Below are positions 24,614-36,253 of a stretch of 64,000 bases of DNA, in pieces. The stretch spans positions 13,013,879-13,077,878 of the forward strand of contig ML681995.1 in the NCBI GenBank assembly GCA_007922195.1, written 5' to 3'. How positions within the stretch are numbered: the stretch's first letter is position 1; every line of letters starts with the position of its first letter. The notes below the pieces were generated by a model. It searched no databases and was not told the origin of the DNA. It worked only from the letters and a program-made list of their open reading frames with translations. The translations under genes and the position numbers were made by a program. The DNA is from Podocnemis expansa. Taxonomy: Eukaryota > Chordata > Testudines > Podocnemididae.

Positions 24614-25192
24614 TGCAGGTTGCTTCATTTACAGAAAAACTGTGGGTTGCTAAGCAATAATCGAGTTATGTGTCAACTCATTTGGGAAACTCCAACTTTT
24701 TAAAGCAAGGCAATGAATAACAAAGGGCATCATGCCAAGTTCCAAAGGGGCAGCAGTGATAGTCTAGTTCAGTAAAACAAACAAAAGAGTCCTGTGGCAC
24801 TTAAAGACTAACAAATTTATTTATTGCATGAGCTTTTGTGGGAGAAAATCCCACTTTGTCAAATGCTTTGAAGGGCATCATAAACATCTTGCCTACACAA
24901 TTAACACTTTTCTCATCAGGTATAAAGGAATATGTTTCATTGCAGAATGACAGCTTTATCTTGGACTCACGATTTTAACATGTTCTGTTAATTGTGGTAA
25001 CTAGCTAAATTCTTCCAAGGGATGCTACTTAATGGGAAACATCATCATTATCATCATGCAATATATGTATCAATGGACAGTAAAATGTTTCATTGCCTTG
25101 CTTGAAAGAGTTGGAGTTTCCCAAATGAGTTGACAAGTAACTGGATTATTGCTTAGCAACCCATGGTTTTTCTGTAAATGAAGCAACCTGCA
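24614..25192. repeat. Long inverted repeat, arms about 103 bases
   Basis: The left arm 24614-24716 and right arm 25090-25192 are reverse complements with about seven mismatches by eye (shared blocks include 'gcaggttgcttcatttacag' and 'gtcaactcatttgggaaact'). Weaker similarity continues outward for about 30 bases. The loop of about 370 bases holds a Penelope-like copy. No target duplication or known family is recognised. It may be a large fold-back transposon. Confidence 0.75.
24723..24891 (-). mobile_element. Penelope-like copy, not folded back
   Basis: The element is 24734-24880. The tail 'ttccaaaggggcagcagtgatagtctagttcagtaa' is at the left, so the minus strand is sense. It continues without an inverted arm through 'gcatgagcttttgtgggagaaaatcccac' to 'caaatgctttg', that is, to the ribozyme-like segment. 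It has a perfect 11-base duplication AAGGGCATCAT (24723-24733 and 24881-24891). Confidence 0.85.
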
Positions 25193-26064
25193 GTTTATAG
25201 AGCTGAGAATGTTATACATGGTTCTCTAGGAAAAAGGGCACCATAACAGAAAAGTTGTAAATGTGAACTTACACACTTAGCAGCCTGAGACACATCAACA
25301 TATATAACCTGTAAGCTGCTCTGAAAAGTGTTTTGTGTTTTGCTCACATCTGGAGTTTAGTTATGAAAGAATAGTGTTTCTTTAGCAATAAAGATCTTTG
25401 TTGGCTAAATATGCATTTCTTTACACTAGCTAAAGCACCAGATCCTCAGCTGATGCAAGCTGGCATAGCTTCAGAGTCTTCAGTGAATGTCTTGTGCCAG
25501 TTTACCCAACGTGGGGACTTGGCCCAAGGGCTGTGGGTAGTGTAAGATCTGATATCTTTATTCATTTAAGGACTTTGTTTTATAAAATGATCATCAGTTC
25601 TACTGTCACTTAGCACCCTTGTTTCTGAAACAGTAGATGGTTTTGGAATCTTCTGTTTTGCATCTTCCTGTACTCAAACCCTTTTGAGTTTCTTTCAAAC
25701 TGCAGAAATATTCTGCTTTGCTTTCAGTGTAAATGTGCCAAATTCCAGTCCCTACCACTTTTTCTAGGACACAGCTAATGTAGAGCTTCATAATTGAAAT
25801 TATTGTTGTCTTAATGATGAAGGTACTATCTCTCCACAATGCATTTATCAAGGTACTTTTGTGACCTCAACCAGGTTAGCATGTAAGCACCTAACAAATA
25901 TTCACCCTTGCCAAGTTCAAGTCTTCTGAAATGACCCAGGCCCTCCAAAATCCACAAGATGTTTAAAAAACTCTTATGCTTTGTTTGAGCATATAGGACT
26001 CTCATTTTCAAGCTTTCATTTATAACCATGAAGCTAGAAATTTTTATTTAAATCTAAAGTGGAG
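25193..26064. other. Unassigned DNA
   Basis: Text at 25430-25520 ('cagatcctcagctgatgcaagctggcatagc') matches the dispersed short palindrome family. No gene is supported. Confidence 0.35.
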
Positions 26065-26124
26065 ATTCTTATATAGTTCCAAAGGGGCTGCACTGTTAGT
26101 CTAGTCCAGCAAATTCTTATATAG
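26065..26124 (-). mobile_element. Minimal Penelope-like insertion (36 bases)
   Basis: Only the family tail is present, 26077-26112, from 'ttccaaaggggctgcactg' to 'ctagtccagcaa'. It is bounded by a perfect 12-base duplication ATTCTTATATAG (26065-26076 and 26113-26124). The tail is therefore the end where reverse transcription starts, and everything 5' of it was lost in this copy. Confidence 0.85.
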
Positions 26125-26648
26125 TCACATAACTGCAAGAGCTGGGGGCGGGGGAGGCTTGAGAAATACCAAGTATCATGAGGCATGCAATAAAACCATG
26201 TGTTGGTAAAACACCATTGAATATTTAGCCTCATTCTACACTCCCCCCACCCTTTGCGGTAGGTCACTATTATCAAGTGACTGCTCCAGGTCTCTCTTTC
26301 TCTCTTACAGGAGAGAAAACTTTTGAGGCAGATCAAGCCCTGGCATGAAGGAGGCCCAGGGAAGATGAAATGTCATCATGGACTTTCCAGTAGGTACCTC
26401 TGCACAATCCTGCCCCTCAACACACCCAGTAGAACCAACAGGGCTCTGAATCTCCAGATACCTTGAGATGGGTAACAAGCCAGAGGCTGAGCCATATGTG
26501 GTGGCTCCCCACTGCTGCCTGGTCTTCTGCAACTCATCCCTATACCCACATAACCCTGATCTAAGGAAGCACTGAAACGGAACGACCTTTGCTCAGCAGC
26601 TGGGTCCCCTGGGTGAGCTGAGGCGTTAGACTGGAAATGATTCAGTGG

Positions 26649-26775
26649 CTGCTACTAGTAATTTTAAAAGGGGTAGCCGTGTTAGTCTAGTCCAGTGAAA
26701 AAACAACAAGGAGTTGTGTGGCACGTCTTAAAGTGCCACACAACTTCTTGTTGTTTTTTCACTGCTACTAGTAAT
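26649..26775 (-). mobile_element. Penelope-like short fold-back copy
   Basis: The element is 26663-26761. The tail 'aaaggggtagccgtgttagtctagtccag' is at the left, then 'aacaacaaggagttgtgtggcac' is met head-on by its reverse complement after a few bases. It has a perfect 14-base duplication CTGCTACTAGTAAT (26649-26662 and 26762-26775). Confidence 0.85.
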
Positions 26776-27419
26776 GCCTGTTATATGGCTGAGAAGATGA
26801 CTGCAGACCTACATGGTGCTGAATGACAGCCCTGAACGAGTGCTGCATGCCAGCCAAGAGGAAGCACACACTCCTTCCTTGGGGAAGGGATGTAACACTA
26901 AAAGAAGAGTATTTTGAAGGAATAATGTGAACTGCAGCCAAGACAGAACAGTTTTAAAGATTTGTATTAAACTTAATGTTATAAAATTATCAAATACAGA
27001 GGTTTGAAGGGTGAGATTCTGTATATCTAGGAGTAATGCATAGATTATCCAAAAGGTACAAGGTTTGGTTTGAGTCATGCAGTGCAAAAAGTACATAATT
27101 TGCATTATCCCAGATTAAAGGTTATCAGTATAGTGATATAGCAGAAATATAAAAATGGAAATACTGAGGTACATCACTCATGCTGAGGCTGGTTAGTGGC
27201 AAGCAAGTATAAAATGTGTGTTGATTGTCCCTCTTTGAATGATAAATTCAGGTAAGTTAGTTCTTGTAGGAAATGCAATCCACAAAGCAAAGTTATTTCT
27301 GCCAGGAGAATAGCCAGATGGGGTTTCCTGGCTGGGCTCCAGACTCTGTATTGTGGGACAGGCAGCTTCTGGTCACATGACTGGAAACTGAGATAAGATG
27401 CACCCTACTGCAGCACCCA
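26776..27419. other. Unassigned AT-rich DNA
   Basis: No repeat termini, exon-like block or long frame is recognised. Confidence 0.35.
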
Positions 27420-27700
27420 GCAGGTGTGAACTTCTGCACCATTGCTGTGGAGCCTGGCTGGCAGCTGGCAACCACGATCATAATTGTGATTGTCGCCATG
27501 AGCAGAGCAGAGCTGCCCATGCTGCTCCACCTCCACCTGCAGCTGCAGCTGCAGGATCCAGCCAGTAGTTGGTGGCCACAAGGGGAGCAGTGCCAGCACC
27601 TTTGTTCCACTTGTGGCCACAGTTGTGGTCATGGCTGCCGGCTGCCAGCTGGCCCATGCGGTAACAGCGAAGAATTCACACCACAAGTGAGTGCTGAGGT
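27420..27700. repeat. GC-rich imperfect hairpin
   Basis: The left text 'aggtgtgaacttctg ... ggctggcagctggcaaccacgat' is met by 'atggctgccggctgccagctgg ... gaagaattcacacc' in reverse complement. A tighter inner pair ('ggtggccacaaggggagcag' with 'ccacttgtggccac') sits at 27570-27622. Frames open on both strands are a by-product of the symmetry. It is probably an old fold-back element. Confidence 0.5.
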
Positions 27701-27793
27701 GGGTAGGCCTAATCTTTAGACAGGTGGGTCTGGCCTACCCACAGCTACTCTCCTGCTTTCTGCATCACTTTTCCAGCATGCTCTGGCTCATTC

Positions 27794-28957
27794 CTCTAGG
27801 TCAGTGGTTCCCAACCTTTCCTCTGCAGTGGCACACCTTGATACCTTCAATTTTTTGAGGCACACCACCATTAAAAAACTCATGAATATTCAAATTCCTT
27901 ATGAATATTCATGAACCATGGCAGTGTTTCAGAAATGCTGCTATGTGGAGTATTAGGGGTAGCAGAGCAGGGGTGGCAAGACAGAGGAGGTTAGGAGGCG
28001 TGTGCAGTGGCAGGAGTGAGTGTGGGGAGCAGAGCAGAGCAGGGCAGGGGTGGCAAAAGAGGACGAGGGCAGCCATGTGGGGAACAGCACAAGGGTGGCA
28101 AGAGAGGAGAGAGGAAGGGAGAACAAGAGTGGCTTTGGGGGTGGAGGGGGAACCTGGGGAGTGGGAAGGTAAGACAGAGGAGCATGGTGCAGCACCCACT
28201 TCCCCCTTCTCCACAGTGGCTCCCTGCCACCCAGGGCAAACCCTCACCCCACTGCTGCTCCTTCCTACCCCACTGGGTCCCGTCCTCCCCCCAGCCCCTT
28301 TCTGCCTGTGATGGACCCACCCATCACTGCAGGGGCCAGAACTAGGCCTCCAGCCCCCAGCTACACCTCCCCACGCACAGCCACACCCCCAGCTACACAC
28401 TCCCCCAACCAACCAGCCACCCCACAACCCCAGCTACACAGCCTCTACTACACAGCCACTCCCACCCACCTCTGCTACACACACACACACCTGCCCCACA
28501 CAACCCCCAGTAGTCCTCCGCCCACAGAGCCCTTACCTGGGCTGTTTGCAGGCTGCCTGACCCAAGCTGCTCCGCCCTGCAGGGGGAGATTCACACACTC
28601 CCGGCCTCCCACCCCTCTCTGCTGGCTGGGCCTAAGGTGGAGCAGGGTTGAAGGTGGAGCCACTGGAACGCTGCGTTTGGGCTACTCCTGCTATTTTTTG
28701 GGGCACCCCTGGAACTCTGCATTCCAGTGCCTTCCTCTATTTTTAGGGGCCCCAAAATGCTGCCTGCCTAAAAATAGGGGGCCCCAGAACTGTGTTCCAG
28801 TGCCTTGCCCCTTACTTTAACCCCTGCCTTTTCCCAGCCCTGCACAGCCCACATGGCTGTGCCGAGCAGGGAAGGAACTTTAACTCCAGCTCTCAGGGAT
28901 GCCCGCATCACACTTTGGGTGTTGCCAGCACACTGGTTGGGAACCACTGCTCTGGGT
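27794..28957. mobile_element. hAT-type element, CAGTGGTTCCCAACC ends, long GC-rich interior
   Basis: The element is 27802-28949. It starts CAGTGGTTCCCAACCTTTCC and ends GGTTGGGAACCACTG, with an 8-base duplication CTCTAGGT / CTCTGGGT. The 5' part says 'ggcacaccttgatacc', as in the smaller neighbour. The interior 27950-28870 is G-rich then C-rich and gives spurious long frames on both strands. It shows no transposase. Confidence 0.88.
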
Positions 28958-29186
28958 CAGTGATCCTCAACCTTTTCTGTGCCATGGCACACTTTGATAC
29001 CTTGAATTATTTTGAAGCATGCCACCGTAGTCTCCAAATGAACTCTCCAAATGAACTCATGAATATTCATGAGTCAAACCAATGCTCTTTGAATAGTTTT
29101 TCAACAAATTCCATGGCACACCTGCTCAGGCCTGTTGGCATACCTGCGTGCCATGGCATCACTGGTTGGGAAACACTGCTCTAGGT
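28958..29186. mobile_element. hAT-type MITE, CAGTGATCCTCAACC ends, tandem to its neighbour
   Basis: The element is 28958-29178. It starts CAGTGATCCTCAACC and ends GGTTGGGAAACACTG. Its left flank CTCTGGGT is the same 8 bases that form the right flank of 27802-28949, and its right flank is CTCTAGGT (29179-29186). Confidence 0.85.
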
Positions 29187-30322
29187 ACTCCATTGTGCAG
29201 ACCCATAAACCTATTTAGGTGGTAGGGTTTGGGCATATGGTCAATACCCTGCAGAGTGCTTCCACGGATATGGGAGCTGAGCTGTGAGACTGGCCCATCA
29301 CCACTCAGAAGTCATGGACTGCCACTCAGCCTTGCAGAATGCTGCCTGCATTAGACTGTTTGTAGACATCTTGTGCTGACTCAGAAAATCATTGCAAAGC
29401 AAAAGAAGTAGGGGAAAAGGTGAAGTTACACTGCTCAACTTGGGAAGGAGGTTAAATCACAAATTTTAAAGAACAATGACAGATGCTATAATATGCCCAA
29501 CCTTCATGCACACCACAGTTCTGTTCTCTCCCTTTTGTGTTCTTCAAAGAGCTGTCCCACCAGCAAAGGTTGTTTAAGAGAAAACTAGTGGAAGTTAAAC
29601 AGTGAGCACGAGGCTGTGTAGAAAGCAACAAATGGCTCAGTTGATATATACAGCATAAGGCTTTCTAGAACCAAATGCTCTGCTGGTGTAAAGTGGGCTC
29701 CTCTTGCTTCATCTACCAGTTTTACAACAGTAATTCCATTCCCCTCAGTGGGTTTACGCTGGTGTGAATTCTGATTGAGGGAGAGCAAATTCAGCCCCAT
29801 CTTCCAAGAGCAAACCAAACTAGCTCAAAAATCATTGTCTTCCCAATGGCTTATTAAAGATGAGGTAAAAGGCGGTGGTAAGCCATTTTGGGAAGGCGCT
29901 GGGGGAGAAAAGGAGGATTTTCAAAAGTCTTTAAGACTTGACAGCACAAGTGTTATTGACTTTTAATGGGACATGCACTTCTAAAACCCTACCCTATCTT
30001 TTCTGATCTAGAGAACGCCTAGAATGCAGGAACTTGCTGAGTCAGGCACACAGAGAGATGGTGTACATAAGGGCAGCGTCACTGAAGTCAGTGGCTCAAG
30101 TCTAAGATACACCAGCTGAGGAGCTGCCTCAGTACAAGTCACAAGGCAAATGGGATCTGGGTTCAGTTTTAACCCCATCTTGCCCTGTGTTTTCCAAGAG
30201 TCTCTTCTATTGACATAGCACCCTGAGACCTTGCATAAGGGAGTCCAGGGCATTACAGACTCTTTCAGACTAGAGCACCTCTGAAAAGAATCATGTCACT
30301 TTTAATAAGGGGCCTAAAAATG
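29187..30322. other. Unassigned DNA with short palindrome copies
   Basis: Blocks at 29655-29790 and 30070-30125 ('gctggtgtaaagtgg', 'tttacgctggtgtgaattc', 'atacaccagctgagg') belong to the dispersed 'GGTGTAAA' palindrome family. No gene is supported. Confidence 0.35.
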
Positions 30323-30660
30323 GGTTTAGGCAGGGGTGTCACTGGGCGCTGGGCACCCAGGGCACATGCCCCAAATCCCAGCACTGGTGCCCTGGATCTG
30401 GTGCCCCCCCCCCCCGGGTCTCCGGCCTGATTGGGCCGGAGATCCATGCCCCAGCCACCCACGGCCGCGGCAGCCCCATCCCCAGCTGGGGATCCGGGGC
30501 TCGGCTACCCGCAGCAGTAGTGGCTGCTCTGGCCCCATCCCCAGCCAGGGATGCAGGGCCCAGCTGCCCGCGGTGGCACAAGGTGGCTTCCAGCCCTGTC
30601 CCTGGCCAGTGGGCTGGGCCCACGGCCAGGGGGCGGGGCAGCGATGCCCCTGGGTTTAGG
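30323..30660. mobile_element. hAT-type element, CAGGGGYGTCACTGG ends
   Basis: The element is 30331-30652. It starts CAGGGGTGTCACTGGG and ends GCGATGCCCCTG, with a perfect 8-base duplication GGTTTAGG. The interior is very GC-rich, with a C run at 30405-30416. It is the same family as 56432-56783. Confidence 0.9.
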
Positions 30661-31132
30661 TACCTAACTTTAGGCCCCTGGATATGAACCAGGTTAGTAC
30701 ACAGTTGCTGATGGAAAAAGCTGTAAAGCCATCTCTACACAAGTGTGAAAACTGGGGGGACGAAGGGCAGAGGGGAAGGAAAAACCTTCATAATATCCAG
30801 CTGGCCATTGATTTAACCCAAGAATATGGATATAGAGGGGATGTTCCACTGCCCTTGTGGCAATGGCATAAAAGAAGAGATGCTCACTGGCACCAAGACC
30901 TATATTCATCTATTCCCCTGGTTCCTACATAATCAGCAGTTCTCTAGGCACTGACCAACTTCAAAAGCCATATAATCAAGGCTTAGAGCTGCCTCACCAG
31001 CACTCCAAGACTGTCAGTTCAGAAGTAACTGCCCGGGCTCACGTGTTTCAGCTCTCAAAGGGTGATGGCTAGGGTCCTATTCAGCAAAGTGCTTAAGCTA
31101 ACAGCTGACATTAAAACATAGAAAAATAGATC

Positions 31133-31521
31133 CATGAGTGAAGATTGAAAAAAAACTGGGTTTGTATAGTCTAGAGAAGACTGAAGGGGGAATGTGATGA
31201 TAGTTTTGAAGTAAATAAAAGGTTGTTACAAGGAGGAGGGGGGAAATTATTCTCTTAAAGGACAAGGACAAAAAGTAATTTACAGCAAGGTCTGCTTTAG
31301 TTGTACATTAGGAAAAAATTCCTAACTTCCAGGGTGGTTAAGCCCTGGAACAAATTGCATAGGGAAGATGTGGAATCTTCATCATTGCAGGTTTTAAGAA
31401 CAGGTGAGATGAACACCTGTCAGTCACAGTCTGGTTATTAGGTACTCCTGCCTTAAGTGTAGGGGAATGGACTAGATGACCTGTTGAGGTCCCCTCCAGT
31501 TCTACACTATGATTCTATGAA
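31133..31521 (+). mobile_element. CR1 LINE 3' region
   Basis: The text starts 'actgggtttgtatagtctagagaagactgaaggggg'. It passes through 'cattaggaaaaaattcctaact' and 'gactagatgacctgttgaggtcccctccagttctac'. It ends in 'actatgattctatgaat', the CR1 terminus. It is non-coding 3' sequence only. Confidence 0.85.
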
Positions 31522-34500
31522 TAAACATATGTGTAAACTCATCCCATTCAGCAATGCATTTAAACAAATGCACAATGTTAACCTGACGCTTATGTGTTTT
31601 GATGAATTTGTGCTTAAATTGATCCTGTTTGAATTTTCCCACCAGACTGCTAGTCATCTCTATGAAACAATGCGATGAAGAGCTTTTTATGTGGAACAGT
31701 CACTTATTTACACACTTGATAAACAGCCATTACATCAGGAATAACAATACACTCTACTAGGGATTTAATCATTGACTGTGAATATCCTTGAAAAGTTATC
31801 AATAGTTATTTTTTTCCCTTCTCTAAAATTAGTGCTGAATCATCCTATTGTTTTAAAGAGTCCAGCAATCACATGGAACAATCCTATATCATTGTTCGCA
31901 AAACTTAAAAAGCTCTTATCTTGGGGAACAATTACTTCAAAATTTCTTCACTGCAAAGCTGTTGTTTTAACAGAGGAGTTAATGTTTGTGCTCATACTCT
32001 CAAATGTGAGATGCTAAAAATATTGTCTTATAGAATTGCAACATGCACAAAGGGGAAGTTGCTATTTTCTCAGAATCTGGGCCAGCTAGCTATTCAGAAG
32101 AGTAGAATTACATGACTTTGCATGCAGTTGTCTTCTAATTTACACATGCAATTACTGCAAGTGTGCAGCAAACCAGATACTTGCCTGTGCAGATGGTCAG
32201 ATGAGCATCCAACTGGACATCTGGATGTGCAAGAAATTATCTTATATGTGCATTGGCTACTATGCTTGTGTGATTAGTGCTAAACTATTGTGTAAAATCC
32301 TGGGCTTCTAGTCCCACCCTCTTTAGAATAAATGGTTGTAAAACAAAATGGTAGGAATTGGATTTAAAATCTTATTGCTAACCTTGAGCAAGAGTGCCTA
32401 CAGCAGGCAAATGTCAGGCAAGAGGGATGATGTCACAGATCCCTTCCTGCTCATACACTAGGACTGCTGTGTGGAGAATTCAAGTCTCTCTGCTCTGGAT
32501 CGATCTATTCCTCAGGGCAGTTTCAAACCCCAGGTGTCTAAAGGGAATCCAGCCACTGCCTCAGTTCAGGGTCCCTAGCACACTCCTCAGGGCACAGACC
32601 TATCTGGCAACCACCTCAGAGTACTGGAACATGCTTCGCAGTCCCCTAGCCCCTGTGGTCTCAGCATGGATCCCTTAGGCTTCTTGGTACTTAAACACAC
32701 ATCCCACTCCTGAACTCCACCCCAAGGATGCAATGCTTCTGGCATACAGGGTAAGTCCTTCAGGGACATGGAATAGTTGTGAAGCAGTTAACACAGACAT
32801 ACATACTTTGTACAGTCAATTATCTCTAGGCTCTTGAATTCTGTAAACCAGAATTAAACTCGAGTTTCGATCATAAAAAACATCCAATGCCCCTCACTAG
32901 CTCTGCTTTCCCTTGGAGGGCCATCTGTGATTCCTGAGTCAGGTCAAGTCCTCAGCTCCCATTGTCTGCCTGGCCCCTGTAGAAATTTCCCTCATCTAAA
33001 TCCAGTGAAAAAAGGCTCCCCTTTCCTGTTTCCCCCTTCGGTCTCTTTATAAACTCCTCCTGAGGTCACTTGCTTCTTCATTCCACCTTTTGGTAATTTT
33101 TCATTGCTCTCAACTCCCTTGCCCCCACTTTGGACAAGAGGAAGAAGTGTTTTCTCCCAGCTACAGCAGATCTATTGTGGCGAATTGTTTTACTTTGTCC
33201 AGACAGTGTTTTAGCTGTGTTGGTCCCAGCATAGTAGAGAAGCAAGGTGGGTGAGGTAATATTTTTTCCTGGACCAAATTCTGTTGGTGAGAGGGACAAG
33301 CTTTTGAGCTCAAAGGTCTCTGCTTTTGAGCTCAAAGTTACTTTGCATAGCTTGCATAACTCTGGTCAAATGCCACGAAATTTTGCCACCAGCGTAGCCC
33401 TGACCAGAGACGAATGGATCCAAGTTAACCCACACCCCCCGATACCAGATTCTGTGCTTATGGGTACAGGGTTAGAACCTGAATGAAATGTTAGAGGGAT
33501 AGGGGAGTTCTTCGCCCAGCCACTGCAATGCTGCATTATGTTTCCTGGCATATTATAGAGACTCCAAGATTAATGCCAGTCACCAATCAACTGTATAACA
33601 GGAGTGCATCCTTGAGAGTCTGCTACACATTACATAAAGGAATCCGAATTATTCCACGCCACCTCTCCCTTCACTGCACTGTGAGCAGAGCAGTCTATAG
33701 GAAGCAGCTGAGAAGTCAGCCGTCACCACTAGGGAAACCCTGCACAGTTTAGTAATGTCAATCCTGCCACCTGCTGACAAAGGGAGATTAACCCCGTTTC
33801 TGAAAGGGATGAGGGAATTGGCTCAGGGTTAACCCTGCACTGTGAAAGCCATGTACTGGATGGTGTAGGAGTACCACACCAGTGGCAGTGCCCCAAGGCT
33901 TTCTGCCTTCATAGGACCAAGGGCAGAGCAATTCTAAAGACACTGGGCATAACCAGAGGCTGGTCTCTATCTGAGAATCAGCTCAGAAAGGAGTTACAAC
34001 CAACAACACACTCTATTACTGCTTGAAATGCAGCTTCCACAGACCTTGTGCTCAGTGAATTCAAGTCCCTGAATTCTGGCTGCCACCTGCACAGAGGATG
34101 TGTGGAATTATAGCTACATCTTCTCCCAACCCTTTTCCATCCCTGAGAGAGAGCCATAATTTGGCCTTAAATTCCTAGACTTAGCCTATAGCACCAGTTA
34201 TTCAGAATTCCTTTTATGCACAGATAACATACCTGTAAAGCCTCCAGGCATCCCCTTGAAGGAGAATCCCAAAGAATCCTTACCCAGGCAAACTTCCTGT
34301 AGTCACCGCACTCTGTCTCCAAGCCTTACAAACCCCTCTGTGAGTCAATATAACTTATTGAAGGGCCAGGGGACTCTTTCAAGTTGAGTGATACATGAAA
34401 AGAACACCATCCAGCATCTAGTAGAAATGTGGGCTCTCCTCTCTGTCCAGAATCCCATAAACACATTTGCTGGCTTGTGCTGGTTGGTAAGGATGCCATG

Positions 34501-35150
34501 GGGAGCACAAACAGCAAAAGGGCACAGCTATTCCTGCTGCTATTAAGGGAAGCTGTGAATACATGGTATTTGGGGACATCCCCAAAACCAAAACATCTGG
34601 GTCAACAAAACTGACTTCTACAAATCTTTTCTGGAAGCAGCCCAAGCAGAGAGCCCAGCTGTATGCAAACTAAGCCTTTCCCACTATGCTTCACTTTCCC
34701 CATCTGTGACTCAACTTTTCCGCCTCTGTAAAGGAGATGAACAAGCTGTACAAGCACAAAGTAAAACATCACCACCTGTTTACAGCTGGGAAGATGAGCC
34801 TGCTTCCTTCTTGGCAGCAGGCTAACTGCAAAAACTAACCTTCACTATCCAAAGCAAGAGCATGAGCTGCTTACAGGCCTGCTTACCAGTAATTGCTAAT
34901 TAATAAAATCTGCCATTAACTAATAATTAAAGACAAAAGAGCTGTAAAAAGAACCCAAGCCTGCTGACCCCAGTTCCTTGCACTTAACTACTAGGAAATG
35001 TTTTTTCTTTGAGGAAATGTGTAGACCTTTTCTAAAGCCGTGATAGAAACTGCTTTGATTTGCTGTTTCGGTATCACATGATCTCATAACCTACACTACC
35101 CTGCATTTATTTTCCTCCCATTCTGTAAGTTCCCCCATCTTCACAGCATC
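31522..35150. other. Unassigned DNA; dispersed repeat near 33195-33345
   Basis: At 33195-33345 the text 'cagtgttttagctgtgttggtcccagcatag ... ggtgagagggacaagcttttgagc' is a common amniote interspersed repeat whose class I cannot fix. The block 32390-33070 is T/C-rich and may be an antisense LTR. No exon-like block is found elsewhere. Confidence 0.35.
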
Positions 35151-35276
35151 TCACGGAGTGGGATCTTCTCCCACAAAAGTTCATGCAATAAATAAATTTG
35201 TTAGTCTTTAAGTGCCACAGGACTCCTTGCTCGTTATGCTGAACTAGACTAGCAAGGCTACCTCTTTGGAACATGA
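35140..35276 (+). mobile_element. Penelope-like copy, sense strand plus
   Basis: The text runs from a decayed ribozyme-like start ('gcatctcacggagtgggatcttctcccac') through 'aataaatttgttagtctttaagtgccac' to the tail 'ctagactagcaaggctacctctttggaa'. There is no inverted arm, and no clear target duplication was found. Confidence 0.75.
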
Positions 35277-36253
35277 TAGAAACGATAGCTGGAAACAAAG
35301 CTGGATGACTTAAGCTTTACTGGAGACATTGAGGGCTACGTCTGATCTTGCTTACTGTAGTGCACGTCAGGAGCTATTCCACTGAAATTAGACCAGTGCT
35401 GGACAGAATCTGTCCTCATGTCCTAAACATCATTTCCTCGTGCGTAATAGTCTCAAAGTCCTGAAATGAATTCTGGTCAGGAAAACTCTGGAGGACATAC
35501 TTAAGCCCCATTCACTTCACTAGGACTTCAGCACATGCCAAACTTTAAACATGTGCCTTCCTGAGTTGAAGACCTTAGAGCACAATGCTATTTATAGTGG
35601 CTAACTGAAATAAACATGGAGTAAGACAATGGGCCTTTGCCCTCAGCACCAAAGGGGAGGTTTTCTGCCTTGTGTAATTACTTGGAAGGCATATTTTGTT
35701 CCTGTAAACTGTATTTACATTTCCCACTTGGAGGAGTCCATAACACTTGGGGTTAACATGAGGCTGCTATGAAATGTATATAGATTGGCCAGAAAGCTAA
35801 ACTGTCTTGGTTTTATCCCACTGAAATAACCACTGTCATGCAAAATAGACATGCTGCATTCTTTGTGATTAAAGCACACATCAGAGCAAGGAAATATATC
35901 AAGGCTCAGCAAGGGGAGAGAGAAATGCCAGATACTTGTTCCTCAGTGAATTATATCTTCCAGCTCCATCTGGTTTCTCAGTCCACCGTGTACTGTATGT
36001 GGAATAGGAAATGAGGCCATGTCTAAGAAGAGTCCTGGCTGGCCTAGAAGAAAGGAAGTGAAACTGCTAGTGCCAGGGTGGCAGTGGTGGCTTTCAATAA
36101 CATGTTGAATTCAAAAGGCAAAGGAGAGGGAAAACAAATTTGGGGACCAGGGAGGCATGTTTTTCAGCTCCTCAGCCCATGTTTGATGTTGTAGTGGTCT
36201 GTAAAGGACAAGGCCTGTCCCACCCCATCCATTTGAGAGGAAGGCCTCACTCT
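35277..36253. other. Unassigned DNA
   Basis: No repeat ends, exon-like block or long frame is recognised. Confidence 0.35.

Noticed and set aside
27909..28820. Frames of 110-172 codons in both directions
   Set aside because: They lie wholly inside the GC-rich interior of a non-autonomous hAT element, where strand-biased G and C runs suppress stops.
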